From: Acidobacteriota bacterium
GTDB taxonomy: Bacteria; Acidobacteriota; Holophagae; Acanthopleuribacterales; Acanthopleuribacteraceae
Assembly: GCA_020439745.1 (NCBI GenBank)
Contig: JAGQSC010000044.1
Location: 62,001 to 126,000, forward strand
DNA: 64,000 bases
Direction: 5' to 3'
The notes below the pieces were generated by a model that searched no databases, was not told the DNA's origin, and worked only from the letters and a program-made list of their open reading frames with translations. Both the position numbers and the translations under genes were made by a program. Positions 26,723-35,229 of this stretch are shown here, piece after piece; positions within the stretch are counted from its first letter, which is position 1, and each line of letters opens with the position of its first letter.

Positions 26723-27613
26723 ATGCTGGAACTACGCAGTGTCACTAAACGGTTCGGCACCGTACGTGCCGTGGATGGCGTTTCGTGCCTATTTCCCGAG
26801 GGCCGTGTTTCCGGGCTCTTGGGTCCGAACGGCGCCGGTAAAACCACCATCATCCGCATGATCATGGATATTCTTAAGCCGGATTCTGGATCGATTGAGT
26901 TGGGTGGCGATCAATCGGACCGGGCACGCAAAAACGGGATCGGCTACCTACCGGAGGAACGGGGACTCTATACTCGTGAGCGAGTGGACGACACCTTAGT
27001 CTACTTTGCCATGCTCAAGGGTCTTTCTCGTCACGACGCCCGCGAGCAGGTGACGTATTTCTTAGACCGGCTGGGTATGACCTCGGTGGCCGGTGAACGC
27101 ATCAAAAAATTGAGTAAAGGCAATCAGCAGAAAATTCAGTTCATCGCCACGGTGGTCGCCCGCCCAACCCTCCTTATCTTGGATGAACCGTTTTCCGGAC
27201 TGGATCCCGTTAATGTACGCATCGTGAGCGAGATTATTCGTGAACTGAATCGTGACGGCATGACTATCATTCTCTCCACGCACCAAATGAATCAAGTGGA
27301 AGCGTTTTGTGAAAACATGTTCTTGATCAATCGCGGCCGGCTCATTTTGGAAGGTGAAGTTGGACCCATCATCGAATCTCGTTCGGGTTCCTTTGTGGTG
27401 ATTGAAGGTATTGGAGAAATCGAAGCCAACGATCTTTTTGAAATAGTGGGGCAGCTAGATCACGGATTAAAGGTTCGCTTGCATGAAGGCGTAGATTTCC
27501 ATAGGTTGCTGGCTTGGATCGCCAAAAAGCGCCTGCCAGTAACGGCTGTCCGTCCCTTCCGGGTTCCCTTGTCGGATGTGTTCATTGAGGCGGTGGAGGC
27601 CTTGGATGGATAA
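26723..27613 (+). CDS. ABC transporter ATPase, NatA-like
   Basis: The ATP-binding subunit of an exporter made with the permease encoded next. The protein has 296 residues. Walker A is GPNGAGKTT, the signature is LSKGNQQK (the SKGN variant typical of NatA-type ATPases), Walker B is LLILDEPFSGLDP and the switch His is in STHQ. The last 80 residues form the accessory domain of drug/sodium exporters. The 3' end overlaps the permease start by eight bases. NatAB exports sodium in Bacillus, but related pairs handle other substrates, so the substrate is open. Confidence 0.9.
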   Translation: MLELRSVTKRFGTVRAVDGVSCLFPEGRVSGLLGPNGAGKTTIIRMIMDILKPDSGSIELGGDQSDRARKNGIGYLPEERGLYTRERVDDTLVYFAMLKGLSRHDAREQVTYFLDRLGMTSVAGERIKKLSKGNQQKIQFIATVVARPTLLILDEPFSGLDPVNVRIVSEIIRELNRDGMTIILSTHQMNQVEAFCENMFLINRGRLILEGEVGPIIESRSGSFVVIEGIGEIEANDLFEIVGQLDHGLKVRLHEGVDFHRLLAWIAKKRLPVTAVRPFRVPLSDVFIEAVEALDG

Positions 27614-28949
27614 GGTCAAAGTAGTGGCGATGCGTGAGCTGATGACCCACCTCAAACGACCCTCGTTCTGGTGGATGACCTTTGGCATGCCGATTTTGCT
27701 TCTTGCGTTGGGATTAGCCATAGCCGCGATTTCTGCGTTTGCAATTGCAAGTAGTGATGACGATGAAGGTGAGAGCGAAGAGCCACCCATGGCGGTGGTG
27801 GACCATGCGGGTCTCGTTAACCTGGCACAACTGAATTCCGTTGCTTCCAATGATGTGGATGTGGAAGATATGGCAAAAGTTCTCGACGAACTTGAAGTGC
27901 GCGACTCAATCAAAGATTGGTTGAAGAAACGCGTCTTTGAGTCGTTCCAACCAGCTGAGGCTCGCGAGTTTTACCGGTCCTATCCCGACGAGGAACAAGC
28001 TGAAGCGGACTTAATAAAAGACGAGCTGAGCGCGGTGTTGATCTTGGATGCGGATTTCCGCAATACCTACCATGCGCGACTCATTCAGCGCGACCGCAAG
28101 GAGGACCGTGTCTCGGTTCGTGAGATTGAGGCACATTTGCGTGACAACCTACTCGCTGAACTGGTTTCGCCGGATCGCGTACGACTGGTCAAAAGACCAT
28201 TGACCGATTTGGAACGCACTTATCTGGATCCCACAACGCCACCCGATGAACTGAATCGGATCATGGAAGGCATCAAAGTGTATCTATTGCCGTTGATGCT
28301 AATCATGATGATGCTCTTTGCTTTGCTGGGTACCACAGACCGTATGATTCGAGGGATGGTAGAGGAAAAGCAAAATCGCGTCATCGAGGTTTTGCTGTCA
28401 TCGGTTTCGGCCGATCAACTCATGGCGGGAAAAGTCCTTGGATTGGGTGCTGTGGGTATGGTCCAGTTGGTGATTTGGAATGCGGGAGTCATCTTGCCCA
28501 TGGGGATGCTGGCGGGCATCTTCAAGCTAGGAATAGGAACCTGGCTTGTGTTTGGCGTCTTCTTTGTGATGGGCTATTTCCTTTTGGCGACCATTATTCT
28601 AGGTTTTGGGTCTTTGGGCGCCAACCTTCAGGAAGCCGGTCAATGGTATATGGTTTTTGTCATGCTGGCACTGAGTCCCATGTTCATGCTCCCAAACATA
28701 TTGGAAGATCCGACCGGATTGATTGCTCGCATTCTCACGTATTTTCCACTGTCGGCACCCATAACCGTGGTGGCTAGACTTGGATCCGAGTCCATTGGAT
28801 GGTGGGAGGGCACCTTGAGTGGGCTGGTGCTTTTGGGATCCATCGTGATTGCGATTCGCATTAGCGCTAAGGTCTTTCGGATTGGCATTCTCATGACTGG
28901 CAAGACCCCAAATCCCATCGAATTGTGGCGGGCATGGCGGCATAGTTAG
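27606..28949 (+). CDS. ABC-2 type permease, NatB-like
   Basis: The membrane partner of the preceding ATPase. The protein has 447 residues from ATG 27606, which overlaps the ATPase stop; an earlier in-frame ATG lies deep in the upstream gene. One N-terminal membrane helix (FGMPILLLALGLAIAAI), a periplasmic domain of roughly 200 residues with many acidic residues, then a block of five or more helices including the conserved MVEEKQNRVIEVLLSS amphipathic segment of ABC-2/NatB permeases. PhzF starts nine bases downstream. Confidence 0.88.
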   Translation: MDKVKVVAMRELMTHLKRPSFWWMTFGMPILLLALGLAIAAISAFAIASSDDDEGESEEPPMAVVDHAGLVNLAQLNSVASNDVDVEDMAKVLDELEVRDSIKDWLKKRVFESFQPAEAREFYRSYPDEEQAEADLIKDELSAVLILDADFRNTYHARLIQRDRKEDRVSVREIEAHLRDNLLAELVSPDRVRLVKRPLTDLERTYLDPTTPPDELNRIMEGIKVYLLPLMLIMMMLFALLGTTDRMIRGMVEEKQNRVIEVLLSSVSADQLMAGKVLGLGAVGMVQLVIWNAGVILPMGMLAGIFKLGIGTWLVFGVFFVMGYFLLATIILGFGSLGANLQEAGQWYMVFVMLALSPMFMLPNILEDPTGLIARILTYFPLSAPITVVARLGSESIGWWEGTLSGLVLLGSIVIAIRISAKVFRIGILMTGKTPNPIELWRAWRHS

Positions 28950-28957
28950 GAGGCGTT

Positions 28958-29746
28958 ATGGAACTGGATCTTTATCAACTCGACGCATTTACCAACAAAG
29001 TCTTTCAAGGTAATCCCGCAGCCATTTGTCCATTGAACGCCTGGCTCCCCGACACCCTGATGCAAGCTATCGCGGCCGAGAACAACCTGTCTGAAACAGC
29101 CTTTTTCGTGCCTATTGAAGGAGGATACCACTTACGTTGGTTTACGCCTGTGGCTGAAGTGGATTTGTGCGGCCACGCTACCCTTGCCACGGCAGCATTG
29201 ATTTTCCATGTTCTTGGCGATAAGGGGGACGAGCTTAGATTCAATACGCGCAGTGGCTGGTTGAACGTACGACGTCAGGATGATTTGCTTCAAATGGACT
29301 TGCCTGCATTGCCGGCAAAAGAGTGTGAGGCCGTTCCCGAGCTTGTGGAGGCGTTGGGCGTGCAGCCACTTTTTGTGGGACAAAGCAGAGATGATTATCT
29401 CGTAGTGATCGAAGATGAGGCTGCAGTACGTGCGGTTAGACCGGATTTCAAGGCTTTAAGTGCGATTGGGGGTCGTGGTGTTCTGGTGACGGGTCCTGGC
29501 AACGACGTGGACTTCGTGTCACGATGCTTCTTCCCCGCCTATGGAATCGACGAAGATCCCGTCACTGGTTCGGCCCATTGCACTTTGGCCCCGTATTGGG
29601 CGGACAGGTTGGGGAAAAATCGGTTGACCGCTCTTCAATGTTCTCAACGCGCGGGTAAGCTTATCTGCCAGATTGCAGGTGATCGTGTGCTTCTGCTTGG
29701 GACCGCCAAACTGTATCTCAAAGGAAAGATCTGGGTAGGCGACTAA
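28958..29746 (+). CDS. PhzF-family isomerase/epimerase
   Basis: A soluble enzyme of 262 residues with the two-lobed diaminopimelate-epimerase-like fold. The catalytic Glu lies in NNLSETAFF, and the second lobe has the signature DEDPVTGSAHCTLAPYW. PhzF itself isomerises a phenazine precursor, but most genomic family members have unknown substrates, and no phenazine genes are here. TAGGAGG sits six bases before the ATG. The stop overlaps the start of the DUF1992 gene by one base. Confidence 0.9.
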   Translation: MELDLYQLDAFTNKVFQGNPAAICPLNAWLPDTLMQAIAAENNLSETAFFVPIEGGYHLRWFTPVAEVDLCGHATLATAALIFHVLGDKGDELRFNTRSGWLNVRRQDDLLQMDLPALPAKECEAVPELVEALGVQPLFVGQSRDDYLVVIEDEAAVRAVRPDFKALSAIGGRGVLVTGPGNDVDFVSRCFFPAYGIDEDPVTGSAHCTLAPYWADRLGKNRLTALQCSQRAGKLICQIAGDRVLLLGTAKLYLKGKIWVGD

Positions 29747-30102
29747 TGGATGCGTGGCACCTGATTGCCGATCGAAAGATTGTAGAGGCCCAGGATGAAG
29801 GACTGTTCGATCACCTGAAAGGGGCTGGTGAGCCCTTGTCCATGGATGATCACGTACCTGAATCGCTGCGCATGGCATATACCATTCTTAAAAACGCACA
29901 TGTATTGCCGCCGGAAATAGAGTTGAAGCACCAGATCGAACATTTGACGGCCCTAATCGCTTCTTGTGGCAGGGAGGCTGGAGACTTGCCACGGCAATTG
30001 CAATATAAACAGATGCAGCTACAGATGTTGCTCGAACGCCGGGGGTGTACGTTAGGGCATTATGGGATGGCTGTGATGGATCGGGTGGGTAAGAGCACGT
30101 GA
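29746..30102 (+). CDS. DUF1992 (DnaJ-C28-like conserved domain) protein
   Basis: A 118-residue soluble protein. Residues 1-60 match the DUF1992 pattern: WHLIADRKIVEAQDEG, then GAGEPL, then VPESLRMAYTILKNAHVLPPE. The domain is shared with eukaryotic DNAJC28; its bacterial function is not established. The C-terminal half is helical. It starts on the last base of the PhzF stop and ends in a GTGA overlap with the next gene, so it belongs to the same operon. Confidence 0.88.
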   Translation: MDAWHLIADRKIVEAQDEGLFDHLKGAGEPLSMDDHVPESLRMAYTILKNAHVLPPEIELKHQIEHLTALIASCGREAGDLPRQLQYKQMQLQMLLERRGCTLGHYGMAVMDRVGKST

Positions 30103-30767
30103 TTGTCCAGGTGGCCGGGTTTCACAACGAAACCGAATTGCGCGCCGTCTTGTCGCATGCGATTGACTGGGTGGGTATTCCTTTACGCCTGGCTTACCAC
30201 CTACCAGACGTTACCGATGCTCAAGCGCAGATGTTATGCGATTTGGCTTCGCAATTGGGCGCAAAACCTGTCCTGATTACCTATCTGGATAAATTCGAGC
30301 CATTGGTTTCGTTAGCGCAGTACCTCCATGTGAATCATGTTCAGTTGCACGGCGACGTGAGTCCTGCATTGTGCCGTCAACTGCGGGAAACTTTTCCCGA
30401 ATGGACACTCATCAAGAGTGTTGTTTTTGAGCGCGGTCACGAACCTTCATCGCTGCTGAACAGCAAAAAGTACGAACCGTTTGTGGATTGGTTTATCACC
30501 GATACCTTTGATCCCCTGACAGGGGCTCGAGGCGCCACGGGTGTGGCGCACGATTGGCGCTTCTCGGCCGATCTGGTTCAAGCATCGAGTATTCCCGTCA
30601 TGGTGGCTGGGGGACTAAATCCCACCAATGTACGTCGATGTGTGTCTGAAACCGGATGTAGTGGTGTGGATGCGCATACTGGGCTGGAGGACCGCCAAGG
30701 AATTAAGAGTCCTGGATTGGTTGCAGAATTTGTGAGGGCTGCCAAAGGAAAAAAAGCGTCTAGGTGA
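30099..30767 (+). CDS. TrpF-like (beta/alpha)8 protein lacking the catalytic Cys
   Basis: A 222-residue barrel of the phosphoribosylanthranilate isomerase family. Conserved parts are VQLHGD, FITDTFDP (acid Asp135 kept), GATGVAHDW, the phosphate loop VMVAGGLNPTNV and GVDAHTGLED. The first strand reads IVQVAGFHN, whereas active TrpF has V-K-I-C-G; Ala6 takes the place of the general-base Cys. No other trp genes are near. It may be an inactive or redirected paralogue. GTG start overlapping the preceding stop by four bases. Confidence 0.8.
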   Translation: MIVQVAGFHNETELRAVLSHAIDWVGIPLRLAYHLPDVTDAQAQMLCDLASQLGAKPVLITYLDKFEPLVSLAQYLHVNHVQLHGDVSPALCRQLRETFPEWTLIKSVVFERGHEPSSLLNSKKYEPFVDWFITDTFDPLTGARGATGVAHDWRFSADLVQASSIPVMVAGGLNPTNVRRCVSETGCSGVDAHTGLEDRQGIKSPGLVAEFVRAAKGKKASR

Positions 30768-30783
30768 GCGGGCGTTGAGCCGC

Positions 30784-30789
30784 TAGAAT
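30784..30789 (+). promoter_or_regulatory. Possible -10 element of the S9 peptidase gene
   Basis: TAGAAT 17 bases after the TrpF-like stop codon. An ATG in the peptidase frame lies inside this hexamer and would not be on the transcript, which favours the start at 30821. No clear -35. Confidence 0.35.
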
Positions 30790-30820
30790 GGGTGCGGACA
30801 TTCAAAATCGGGAGTATCTT

Positions 30821-32860
30821 ATGCGAACTGTGGTTGTTCTCTGTGCATTCTGTGTGATTTCGTGGGCGCAAGAGTCGATGACACCAGAAGACATCGCCAA
30901 ATTGGAGCGCGTTTCAGACGCTATTTTGGCTCCTAATGGCAAGACGATTGCCTACATATTATCGGTGCCCCCCATCCCTTTTGTGGATGACGATGGCTCC
31001 GCCTACCGCCATCTCTATGTGTGGGATCAACAACGCGGTTCAAGGCCTTTTGTCACAGGTAAACAAAGTGTCAGCGGCATTGAGTTCACGGCGAATGGAT
31101 CTTCATTGGTTTTCCTGGCCAAACGCGATGGTGACGAGTCCACCAGTCTTTACGAAATACCTCTGGATGGCGGCGAAGCCGTCAAATTGTTTGAACACGA
31201 AACCTCCATTTCTTCTTTTCACTTGAGCCCCAATGGCGATTCGTTTGCATGGGTCGCATTAGAAAAGGGTCCCGATCGCGGCGACCTTGAGAAAAAGGGT
31301 TTTAAGGCACAGGTCTATGAAGAAGAGGAGTCTTTCAAACGCTTGTATATATGGTCACGTGGTGATGAGAAAGCCCGAATGATTGATGTGGAAGGCTCTG
31401 TTTCTTCGGTGATGTGGCGCCCGGATGGTAACCACTTGGCAATCACGGTGGCACCATCGCCTCTGATTGATGACGATTATATGTTCAAACGTCTTTGGGT
31501 CATTGACACCTCCGGTCAAGTGGTCCACAAATTTGAGAACCCTGGAAAGTTAGGGCAATATACGTGGAATATGGACGGTTCGGCTCTGGCTATGATCTCA
31601 GCAGCTGACATACATGACCCGAAAGAAGGCGTGCTGACCATAGCATCCATGGCAGATGGGTCATTGCGAACCCTACTTTCGGATTACGAAGGTCATCTCG
31701 CCGATTTGGATTGGTCGGACCCTAACGTGATTCTCGCTTTGTACGATGTTGGAACCCAGTCCACGTTGCTCTCAGTGGACCCCAAAAACGGCAACACCAA
31801 AACCATCCTGGGAACGGAAGGTCCCTATTTCTCAGGTTTTGAGCGCCGAGGGGGAAGCGTCGCGCTTTTGGGCGAGTCATCCAAGTTCCCCACTGAAGTC
31901 TTTACGCATGAGTTGGGATCCAAGAAGCCACCCCAACGCGTCACCCACCACAATGAATTTCTAAAGGACAGGGCCTTCGGAAAGCAGGAAGTGGTCCAAA
32001 TCAAGGCGCGTGACGGCTTGGTATTTGAGGGCATCTTGATCCGACCGGTGAACGAAGAGCAAGGCAAGAAATATCCTTTGATTATGTGTGTGCATGGGGG
32101 TCCCGAATCGCACGTGAGCAATGGTTGGCTAACAGGGTACAGCTACCCGGGTCACATGGGCGCAGCCAGAGGTTTTGCGGTTTTTTACCCCAATTATCGC
32201 GGTAGTACGGGACGAGGCGTGGCGTTTTCCAAAACAAGCCAAGGCGATCCGGCGGGTAAGGAATTCGATGATCTGGTAGATGCGGTCGATCAGCTGGTGG
32301 CCATGGGTTTAGTAGACAAGGATAAAGTTGGCATCACAGGTGGATCCTATGGCGGTTACGCGACGGCTTGGGCCACAACATACTATTCTGACCGTTTCGC
32401 GGCCGGCGTGATGTTTGTGGGTATAAGCAATAAATTGTCAAAAGTAGGCACGACAGACATTGCCAATGAGGAATTCTATGTTCACGCCATGAAACGTGTC
32501 TGGGACAACGACGATACCTGGAAGTTTTTTCTTGAGCGAAGCCCTGTATATCATGCTGGCAAGAGCAGGACACCTCTGCTCATCATGCACGGTGCCGACG
32601 ATCCACGCGTCCATCCCAGTCAGTCCATGGAGATGTATCGGCACCTGAAGCTCCGTGGTGAGGCGCCCGTTCGTTTGGTCTTTTATCCGGGCGAAGGTCA
32701 TGGCAACCGCAGAGCCGCTGCCCGTTATGACTACTCACTGAGGATGATGCGATGGATGGAGCACTTCCTGCAAAAGGGAGGCACGGAAAAGCCTCCGTTC
32801 GAACTTTCCTATCCCAATGATGGAACAAAGGCCGAGGCTAAGGTTCAAGAAGCTTCATAA
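30821..32860 (+). CDS. Exported S9-family prolyl oligopeptidase-like peptidase
   Basis: A periplasmic or secreted serine peptidase of 679 residues. I start it at ATG 30821, preceded by GGGAG and followed by a signal peptide (MRTVVVLCAFCVISWAQ). Residues about 30-400 are WD-like beta-propeller repeats. The alpha/beta hydrolase domain has the nucleophile Ser in TGGSYGGYAT, Asp in HGADDPRVHP and His in GEGHGNRR. Dipeptidyl aminopeptidase and acylaminoacyl peptidase relatives cannot be told apart by eye. Its 3' end faces thiL with an eight-base gap. Confidence 0.92.
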   Translation: MRTVVVLCAFCVISWAQESMTPEDIAKLERVSDAILAPNGKTIAYILSVPPIPFVDDDGSAYRHLYVWDQQRGSRPFVTGKQSVSGIEFTANGSSLVFLAKRDGDESTSLYEIPLDGGEAVKLFEHETSISSFHLSPNGDSFAWVALEKGPDRGDLEKKGFKAQVYEEEESFKRLYIWSRGDEKARMIDVEGSVSSVMWRPDGNHLAITVAPSPLIDDDYMFKRLWVIDTSGQVVHKFENPGKLGQYTWNMDGSALAMISAADIHDPKEGVLTIASMADGSLRTLLSDYEGHLADLDWSDPNVILALYDVGTQSTLLSVDPKNGNTKTILGTEGPYFSGFERRGGSVALLGESSKFPTEVFTHELGSKKPPQRVTHHNEFLKDRAFGKQEVVQIKARDGLVFEGILIRPVNEEQGKKYPLIMCVHGGPESHVSNGWLTGYSYPGHMGAARGFAVFYPNYRGSTGRGVAFSKTSQGDPAGKEFDDLVDAVDQLVAMGLVDKDKVGITGGSYGGYATAWATTYYSDRFAAGVMFVGISNKLSKVGTTDIANEEFYVHAMKRVWDNDDTWKFFLERSPVYHAGKSRTPLLIMHGADDPRVHPSQSMEMYRHLKLRGEAPVRLVFYPGEGHGNRRAAARYDYSLRMMRWMEHFLQKGGTEKPPFELSYPNDGTKAEAKVQEAS

Positions 32861-32868
32861 CTCAAATC

Positions 32869-33786
32869 TTAGAAATGGTCCCATACCGGTTTTGAAAAAC
32901 GGTATGGGTGTCCATTGATTCGGTAAATCACATCTTGTTCTTTGGTGACCTCGCCAATATGCGTGAGCGTAATTCCCAAGATCTTGGCCGACGCGACCAG
33001 ACTCGCAACTCGATCGCTGGGAACGCACATCAAGAGTTCGTAATCCTCACCGCCAATCCATGCAGTTTCTCGGTCTCCGTCCTCAGGAATGGGTACTTTG
33101 TCCAAGTCGATGTGAAATCCCACGCCAGACGCGCGACTCATGCGAAGAACGTCGCGAACCAAGCCGTCTGACAGGTCCATCATGGCATGGACTTGCTCTA
33201 AGAAAGCTGTGTCTGATACCAGTCCAATGGGTAGTGGTCGAAGAAAGTGCTTGGCGGCGATTTCATTGCGAGAGCCCTTCAAAGATTCCTGAAGCCCGAT
33301 CGCAGATTCTCCGAGTACACCCGAGACAAGTACGCGATCGCCTACGCGTGCACCTGCACGAGTAATGGGACGTCCTAACGTGCTGGAACCCAACGCAGTG
33401 ACGCTGAACATCAAGTCTTCCTTCGATGCTGTTGTATCACCGCCAATGAGTTGCACCTCAAAGCGCACACATGCCTCGTGGACACCCACCAGCATGGTTT
33501 CAAGCCAATCGACCGGCGTGTGTGCGGGCATACTGGCTGTGAATAGGATGGCTCGTGGGATGCCACCGCTGGCAATGATGTCAGAAATAGTCGCTCGAAC
33601 GATCTTTTGACCCACCCAATCCGCTGGCATGTCTTGTGTGAAATGGACGCGCTCGATAAACGCATCACATGAGATGAGGCGTAGGTCGGATTGTTGCCAA
33701 GCACAGTCGTCGTTTAAGGGCGCAGCGATCGGTTGAATGAATTGTTTGATGAACTGGTCTTCGCCGATATCTGCAAGTGTGGTCAT
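32869..33786 (-). CDS. thiL: Thiamine-monophosphate kinase
   Basis: Phosphorylates thiamine monophosphate to the cofactor thiamine pyrophosphate. The protein has 305 residues of the AIR-synthase-like ATP-binding fold. Metal and ATP contacts are in LISCDAFIERVHF, SDIIASGG and LIGGDTT, the last a clear ThiL signature. The gene overlaps the upstream methyltransferase by four bases. No thiamine riboswitch precedes it and no other thi genes are present. Confidence 0.93.
   Translation of the reverse strand: MTTLADIGEDQFIKQFIQPIAAPLNDDCAWQQSDLRLISCDAFIERVHFTQDMPADWVGQKIVRATISDIIASGGIPRAILFTASMPAHTPVDWLETMLVGVHEACVRFEVQLIGGDTTASKEDLMFSVTALGSSTLGRPITRAGARVGDRVLVSGVLGESAIGLQESLKGSRNEIAAKHFLRPLPIGLVSDTAFLEQVHAMMDLSDGLVRDVLRMSRASGVGFHIDLDKVPIPEDGDRETAWIGGEDYELLMCVPSDRVASLVASAKILGITLTHIGEVTKEQDVIYRINGHPYRFSKPVWDHF
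32880..32908 (+). other. Nine-base-pair hairpin inside the 3' end of thiL
   Basis: CCCATACCG (32880-32888) and CGGTATGGG (32900-32908) form a perfect stem that can close further through TTTT/AAAA. It lies 20 bases after the S9 peptidase stop and within the last thiL codons. Neither strand has a T-tract directly after it, so it is not a classical terminator. It may protect the 3' ends of the two convergent mRNAs. Confidence 0.5.
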
Positions 33787-34427
33787 TTTTTGCGTATGAG
33801 TGTCATTCCGTCCCTAATCGGTAGCATTACAGACGTTACCTGGGGGTGTCTGGCCACCATCTGGTTGAATGTGTGGATTGCTCGAGTGCTCTCGTCATGT
33901 TGATCGGCGGGATGTGTGACTCGACCAGACCATAGGGTGTTGTCCGCCACCATCAATCCGTTTTGGCATAGCAGGGGAAGCACCCTGTGGAAGTAGTTAG
34001 AATAGTTCACCTTGTCCGCATCGATAAAGCACATATCAAAGGGTCCCTTGAGCTGTGAAAGCGTGTCAAGGGCAGGTCCCACCCGGACTTCGATGCGGTT
34101 GCCATAAGCGGCACGTCGGTGAAAGCTTCGTGCTGTCTCGGCGATGCTTGGGTCTAACTCGCAGGTGATTAAGGTGCCGTCCTCGGGCATTGCAGATGCC
34201 ATGGCAAGCGAGCTGTATCCTGTGAAGGTACCGATTTCCAATACATGGCGGGCTCCGGTCAAAGTGACAAGGAGCCTCAACAGGGCACCTTCTAAGGGAC
34301 CCACCAACATTTGAGGCATGGCAATATGGGCATGGGTATATTGCTCCAGTTCGTTCAATAACGGGTCCACGGGTTCGGTATGCATCTGCGCATATTTTTC
34401 AATCTCTTCTGCAACCAGCCTCAACAT
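33783..34427 (-). CDS. SAM-dependent O-methyltransferase (caffeoyl-CoA OMT family)
   Basis: A class I methyltransferase of 214 residues. The SAM loop is VLEIGTFTGYSSLAMA, followed by acidic Glu in ITCELDPS, metal site FIDADKVNYSNYF and DNTLWSGRV, which mark the cation-dependent catechol/caffeoyl-CoA branch. The substrate cannot be read from sequence. It is coupled to thiL by a four-base overlap and follows the STAS gene on the same strand after 12 bases. Confidence 0.9.
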   Translation of the reverse strand: MLRLVAEEIEKYAQMHTEPVDPLLNELEQYTHAHIAMPQMLVGPLEGALLRLLVTLTGARHVLEIGTFTGYSSLAMASAMPEDGTLITCELDPSIAETARSFHRRAAYGNRIEVRVGPALDTLSQLKGPFDMCFIDADKVNYSNYFHRVLPLLCQNGLMVADNTLWSGRVTHPADQHDESTRAIHTFNQMVARHPQVTSVMLPIRDGMTLIRKK

Positions 34428-34439
34428 GTTTGATAGGCC

Positions 34440-34781
34440 TTACGATACAAATGAGTTGAGCGCTTTTTGTTCATCATTGAAATACTCAAACACGCTCAAT
34501 AGCTGGGTAATTTGCAACAGGTCTTTGATCTTGGTTGATATGTTCAGGAGCTTTAGCTTGCCACCATGAGACGTGACCGACTGAAACACACCCAATAATT
34601 CGCCCACACCGGAACTATCCATGTAAGCGATTCGTGCCATGTTCAGGAGGATCTTTTGGTGGCCTGACTGTAACAGGCCTTGGATGGAATCCCTTAATAT
34701 GACATCGCCTTCGCCTATGGTGATTCGGCCTTCCAAATCGAGTACGGTGATTTCACCTTCTTGTCGTTGATGAACCTTCAC
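34440..34781 (-). CDS. STAS anti-sigma factor antagonist
   Basis: A SpoIIAA/RsbV-like protein of 113 residues. In partner switching the unphosphorylated form binds the anti-sigma kinase. The phosphorylation site is Ser57 in AYMDSSGVGELLG, followed by the usual helix-strand end. The GTG start overlaps the kinase gene's stop by four bases, and AGGAG lies upstream. No sigma factor or PP2C phosphatase is adjacent, so the rest of the switch is elsewhere. Confidence 0.92.
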   Translation of the reverse strand: MKVHQRQEGEITVLDLEGRITIGEGDVILRDSIQGLLQSGHQKILLNMARIAYMDSSGVGELLGVFQSVTSHGGKLKLLNISTKIKDLLQITQLLSVFEYFNDEQKALNSFVS

Positions 34782-35212
34782 GATGGTTGCTCCTGCAGTC
34801 TCTTGATCATGGTTACTGTAGTGCCGTTCTCATTGATGTATTCCACACGATCCATGAAACTCTTCATATAGAAGAGGCCTCTTCCACTTGTTTTGAGGAG
34901 GTTCTCAGGCTTCGTTGGGTCGGGAATCTTTGACATGTCAAAGCCTTCGCCTTCATCCTTCACGGCAATGCGAAATTCGCCGTTTTCAGTGGTGATCCAC
35001 AAATGAACTTTTTTGTTGTCGTCCATCTTGTTACCGTGTTCGATGGCATTGTTCAAGGCTTCCTGAGTTGCTAACCATATCCAGTATCGGGTGTCTTCGT
35101 CGTAGCCAAGTTGCCCGCAAATGCGATCAGTAATGGGCTGAATGAGGTCAAGTATGGCGAGACTTGTGCTGAATCTCATTTCCACGTAGACAATATCTGT
35201 ATGGTTGGTCAT
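34778..35212 (-). CDS. Anti-sigma regulatory Ser/Thr kinase (RsbW-like)
   Basis: A GHKL-fold kinase of 144 residues that phosphorylates its STAS partner and may hold a target protein. The N-box is EALNNAIEHGNK, G1 is VKDEGEGFDMSKI and G2 is TSGRGLFYMKSFMD. It is translationally coupled to the STAS gene. FtsB-like and enolase genes lie upstream on the same strand with short gaps, so long transcripts from eno are possible. Confidence 0.92.
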   Translation of the reverse strand: MTNHTDIVYVEMRFSTSLAILDLIQPITDRICGQLGYDEDTRYWIWLATQEALNNAIEHGNKMDDNKKVHLWITTENGEFRIAVKDEGEGFDMSKIPDPTKPENLLKTSGRGLFYMKSFMDRVEYINENGTTVTMIKRLQEQPS

Positions 35213-35229
35213 TCTAATTAGGCGCTCAA

